Source of the DNA: Hydrogenophaga sp.
GTDB lineage: Bacteria > Pseudomonadota > Gammaproteobacteria > Burkholderiales > Burkholderiaceae_C
Assembly: GCA_011391595.1 (NCBI GenBank)
Contig: JAABQG010000004.1
Location: 22,676-86,675 of the forward strand
Length of the DNA: 64,000 bases
Reading direction: 5' to 3'
In this document: in pieces, positions 63,476 to 64,000 of the stretch
Numbering within the stretch: position 1 is the stretch's first letter
How the letters are laid out: each line of letters begins with the position of its first letter
Position numbers and translations under genes: made by a program
The notes under the pieces: model-generated
Seen by the model: the letters and a program-made list of their open reading frames with translations, nothing else
Told to the model about the DNA's origin: nothing
Databases searched by the model: none

Positions 63476-64000
63476 ATGAAGACGAAGTTATTTTCCGCAG
63501 TGATGGGTACCGCCTTGCTGGCGCTGGCCGGTTGCCAGTCGGCCCAGGACAAGGCCCCCGCCGACACGCTGGTCGCCACGTTCACGAGCACCGCGCCCAA
63601 CATGGCGGCGGGCGCCTCTGACCCGGTGTGGGCCAAGGCCGCCCCGCTGTCGGCGGCCCTGACCGGCGGCGCCAACTTCGGTGCCAAGCCTGGCGAGAAG
63701 GGCGAATCCAAGGTCACCCTGAAGGCGGCCTATACCGCCGACATGCTCTACATGCTGGTCCAGTACACCGATCCGACCAACTCCGTGCGCCGTGGCCCGT
63801 ACCAGAAGCAGGCCGATGGTTCCTGGAAGAAGCTCAAGGACCCGGCGGACAAGGGCGGCGACGACAATGTCTATTACGAGGACAAGTGGGCCATGCTCTG
63901 GCCGACCAACGCGGCGACGGCCAAGCAATTCGACAAGGAAGGTTGCGCCATGGCTTGCCACGAGGGACAGACCAAGCCTTACGGCAACAAGTACACCAAC
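63476..64000 (+). CDS. Heme-binding lipoprotein, ethylbenzene dehydrogenase gamma-like (partial)
   Basis: The first 175 residues; the gene runs off the window. A lipoprotein signal peptide ends in the lipobox 'LALAGC' (Cys20), so it is membrane-anchored and periplasmic. 'VTLKAAYTADMLYMLVQYTD' and 'YYEDKWAMLWPTN' match the EB_dh heme-binding beta-sandwich found with DMSO reductase-family enzymes. 'GCAMACHEGQ' near residue 163 has the unusual CxxxCH spacing instead of CxxCH. An AAGGAG-like site precedes the ATG. Anaerobic electron transfer is likely. Confidence 0.8.
   Translation, partial: MKTKLFSAVMGTALLALAGCQSAQDKAPADTLVATFTSTAPNMAAGASDPVWAKAAPLSAALTGGANFGAKPGEKGESKVTLKAAYTADMLYMLVQYTDPTNSVRRGPYQKQADGSWKKLKDPADKGGDDNVYYEDKWAMLWPTNAATAKQFDKEGCAMACHEGQTKPYGNKYTN

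Overview
The window is high-GC, densely coded chromosomal DNA from a betaproteobacterium, most likely Burkholderiales of the Comamonadaceae type (Polaromonas/Rhodoferax/Variovorax relatives). This is an inference from gene families and order: argB next to slmA, Liv transporters linked to acyl-CoA ligases, phasin with PHA-type genes, DUF2783 beside a flavin monooxygenase, and a NAD-reducing Hox hydrogenase. No rRNA, tRNA, CRISPR array or intact insertion sequence was seen.

Layout. 1-6.4 kb: end of a branched-chain-type ABC transporter (LivM end, LivG, LivF), an acyl-CoA synthetase and two tandem paralogous substrate-binding proteins. 6.5-19.4 kb (minus strand): a large fatty-acid/acyl-CoA catabolic block with thioesterases, acyl-CoA dehydrogenases, enoyl-CoA hydratase, thiolase, FadB-like multifunctional enzyme, an SDR, a DsbA-like isomerase and TetR regulators. 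19.6-26.6 kb: slmA, argB, a PHA-granule group (phasin, patatin-like enzyme, TetR, TPR protein), coaX and a BON-LysM protein. 26.6-27.2 kb: a decayed amidase gene.

27.2-31.7 kb holds the most interesting locus: an alpha-hydroxyketone quorum-sensing module of the Legionella Lqs / Vibrio Cqs kind. It has a membrane histidine kinase, an LqsR-like response regulator with an enlarged receiver domain and a convergent CqsA/LqsA-type PLP synthase. A LuxR-type regulator lies divergent to the kinase. A perfect 28-bp palindrome containing a lux-box consensus (CT-N12-AG) lies upstream of the synthase, suggesting that LuxR-type control is wired onto alpha-hydroxyketone signalling.

31.7-39.2 kb: a persulfide dioxygenase-rhodanese with a CsoR/CstR-like repressor; a polyphosphate kinase 2 and fused isobutyryl-CoA mutase (icmF) behind a perfect 24-bp palindrome; a fumarylacetoacetase-family hydrolase and a secreted OB-fold protein. 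39.2-47.7 kb: a VOC protein, DUF2783 protein and FAD monooxygenase divergent from a CoA ligase and NTF2-like protein, then a DUF3336 patatin and an acetyl-CoA hydrolase fused to a GNAT domain. 47.6-54.0 kb (minus): isocitrate dehydrogenase-like gene, hoxF-hoxU-hoxY-hoxH and the protease hoxW. 54.1-62.8 kb: an esterase, then a gluconate/Entner-Doudoroff operon (gntK, TRAP dctQ-dctM-dctP, edd, eda) divergent from a LacI-family regulator, with two matching operators 106 bp apart. 62.9-64 kb: a hotdog thioesterase and the start of a heme-binding lipoprotein gene behind a perfect FNR/ANR box.

Overall the genes suggest a metabolically versatile bacterium: growth on fatty, branched-chain and aromatic acids and gluconate, carbon storage as polyhydroxyalkanoate, H2 oxidation to NADH, anaerobic respiration and cell-density sensing.
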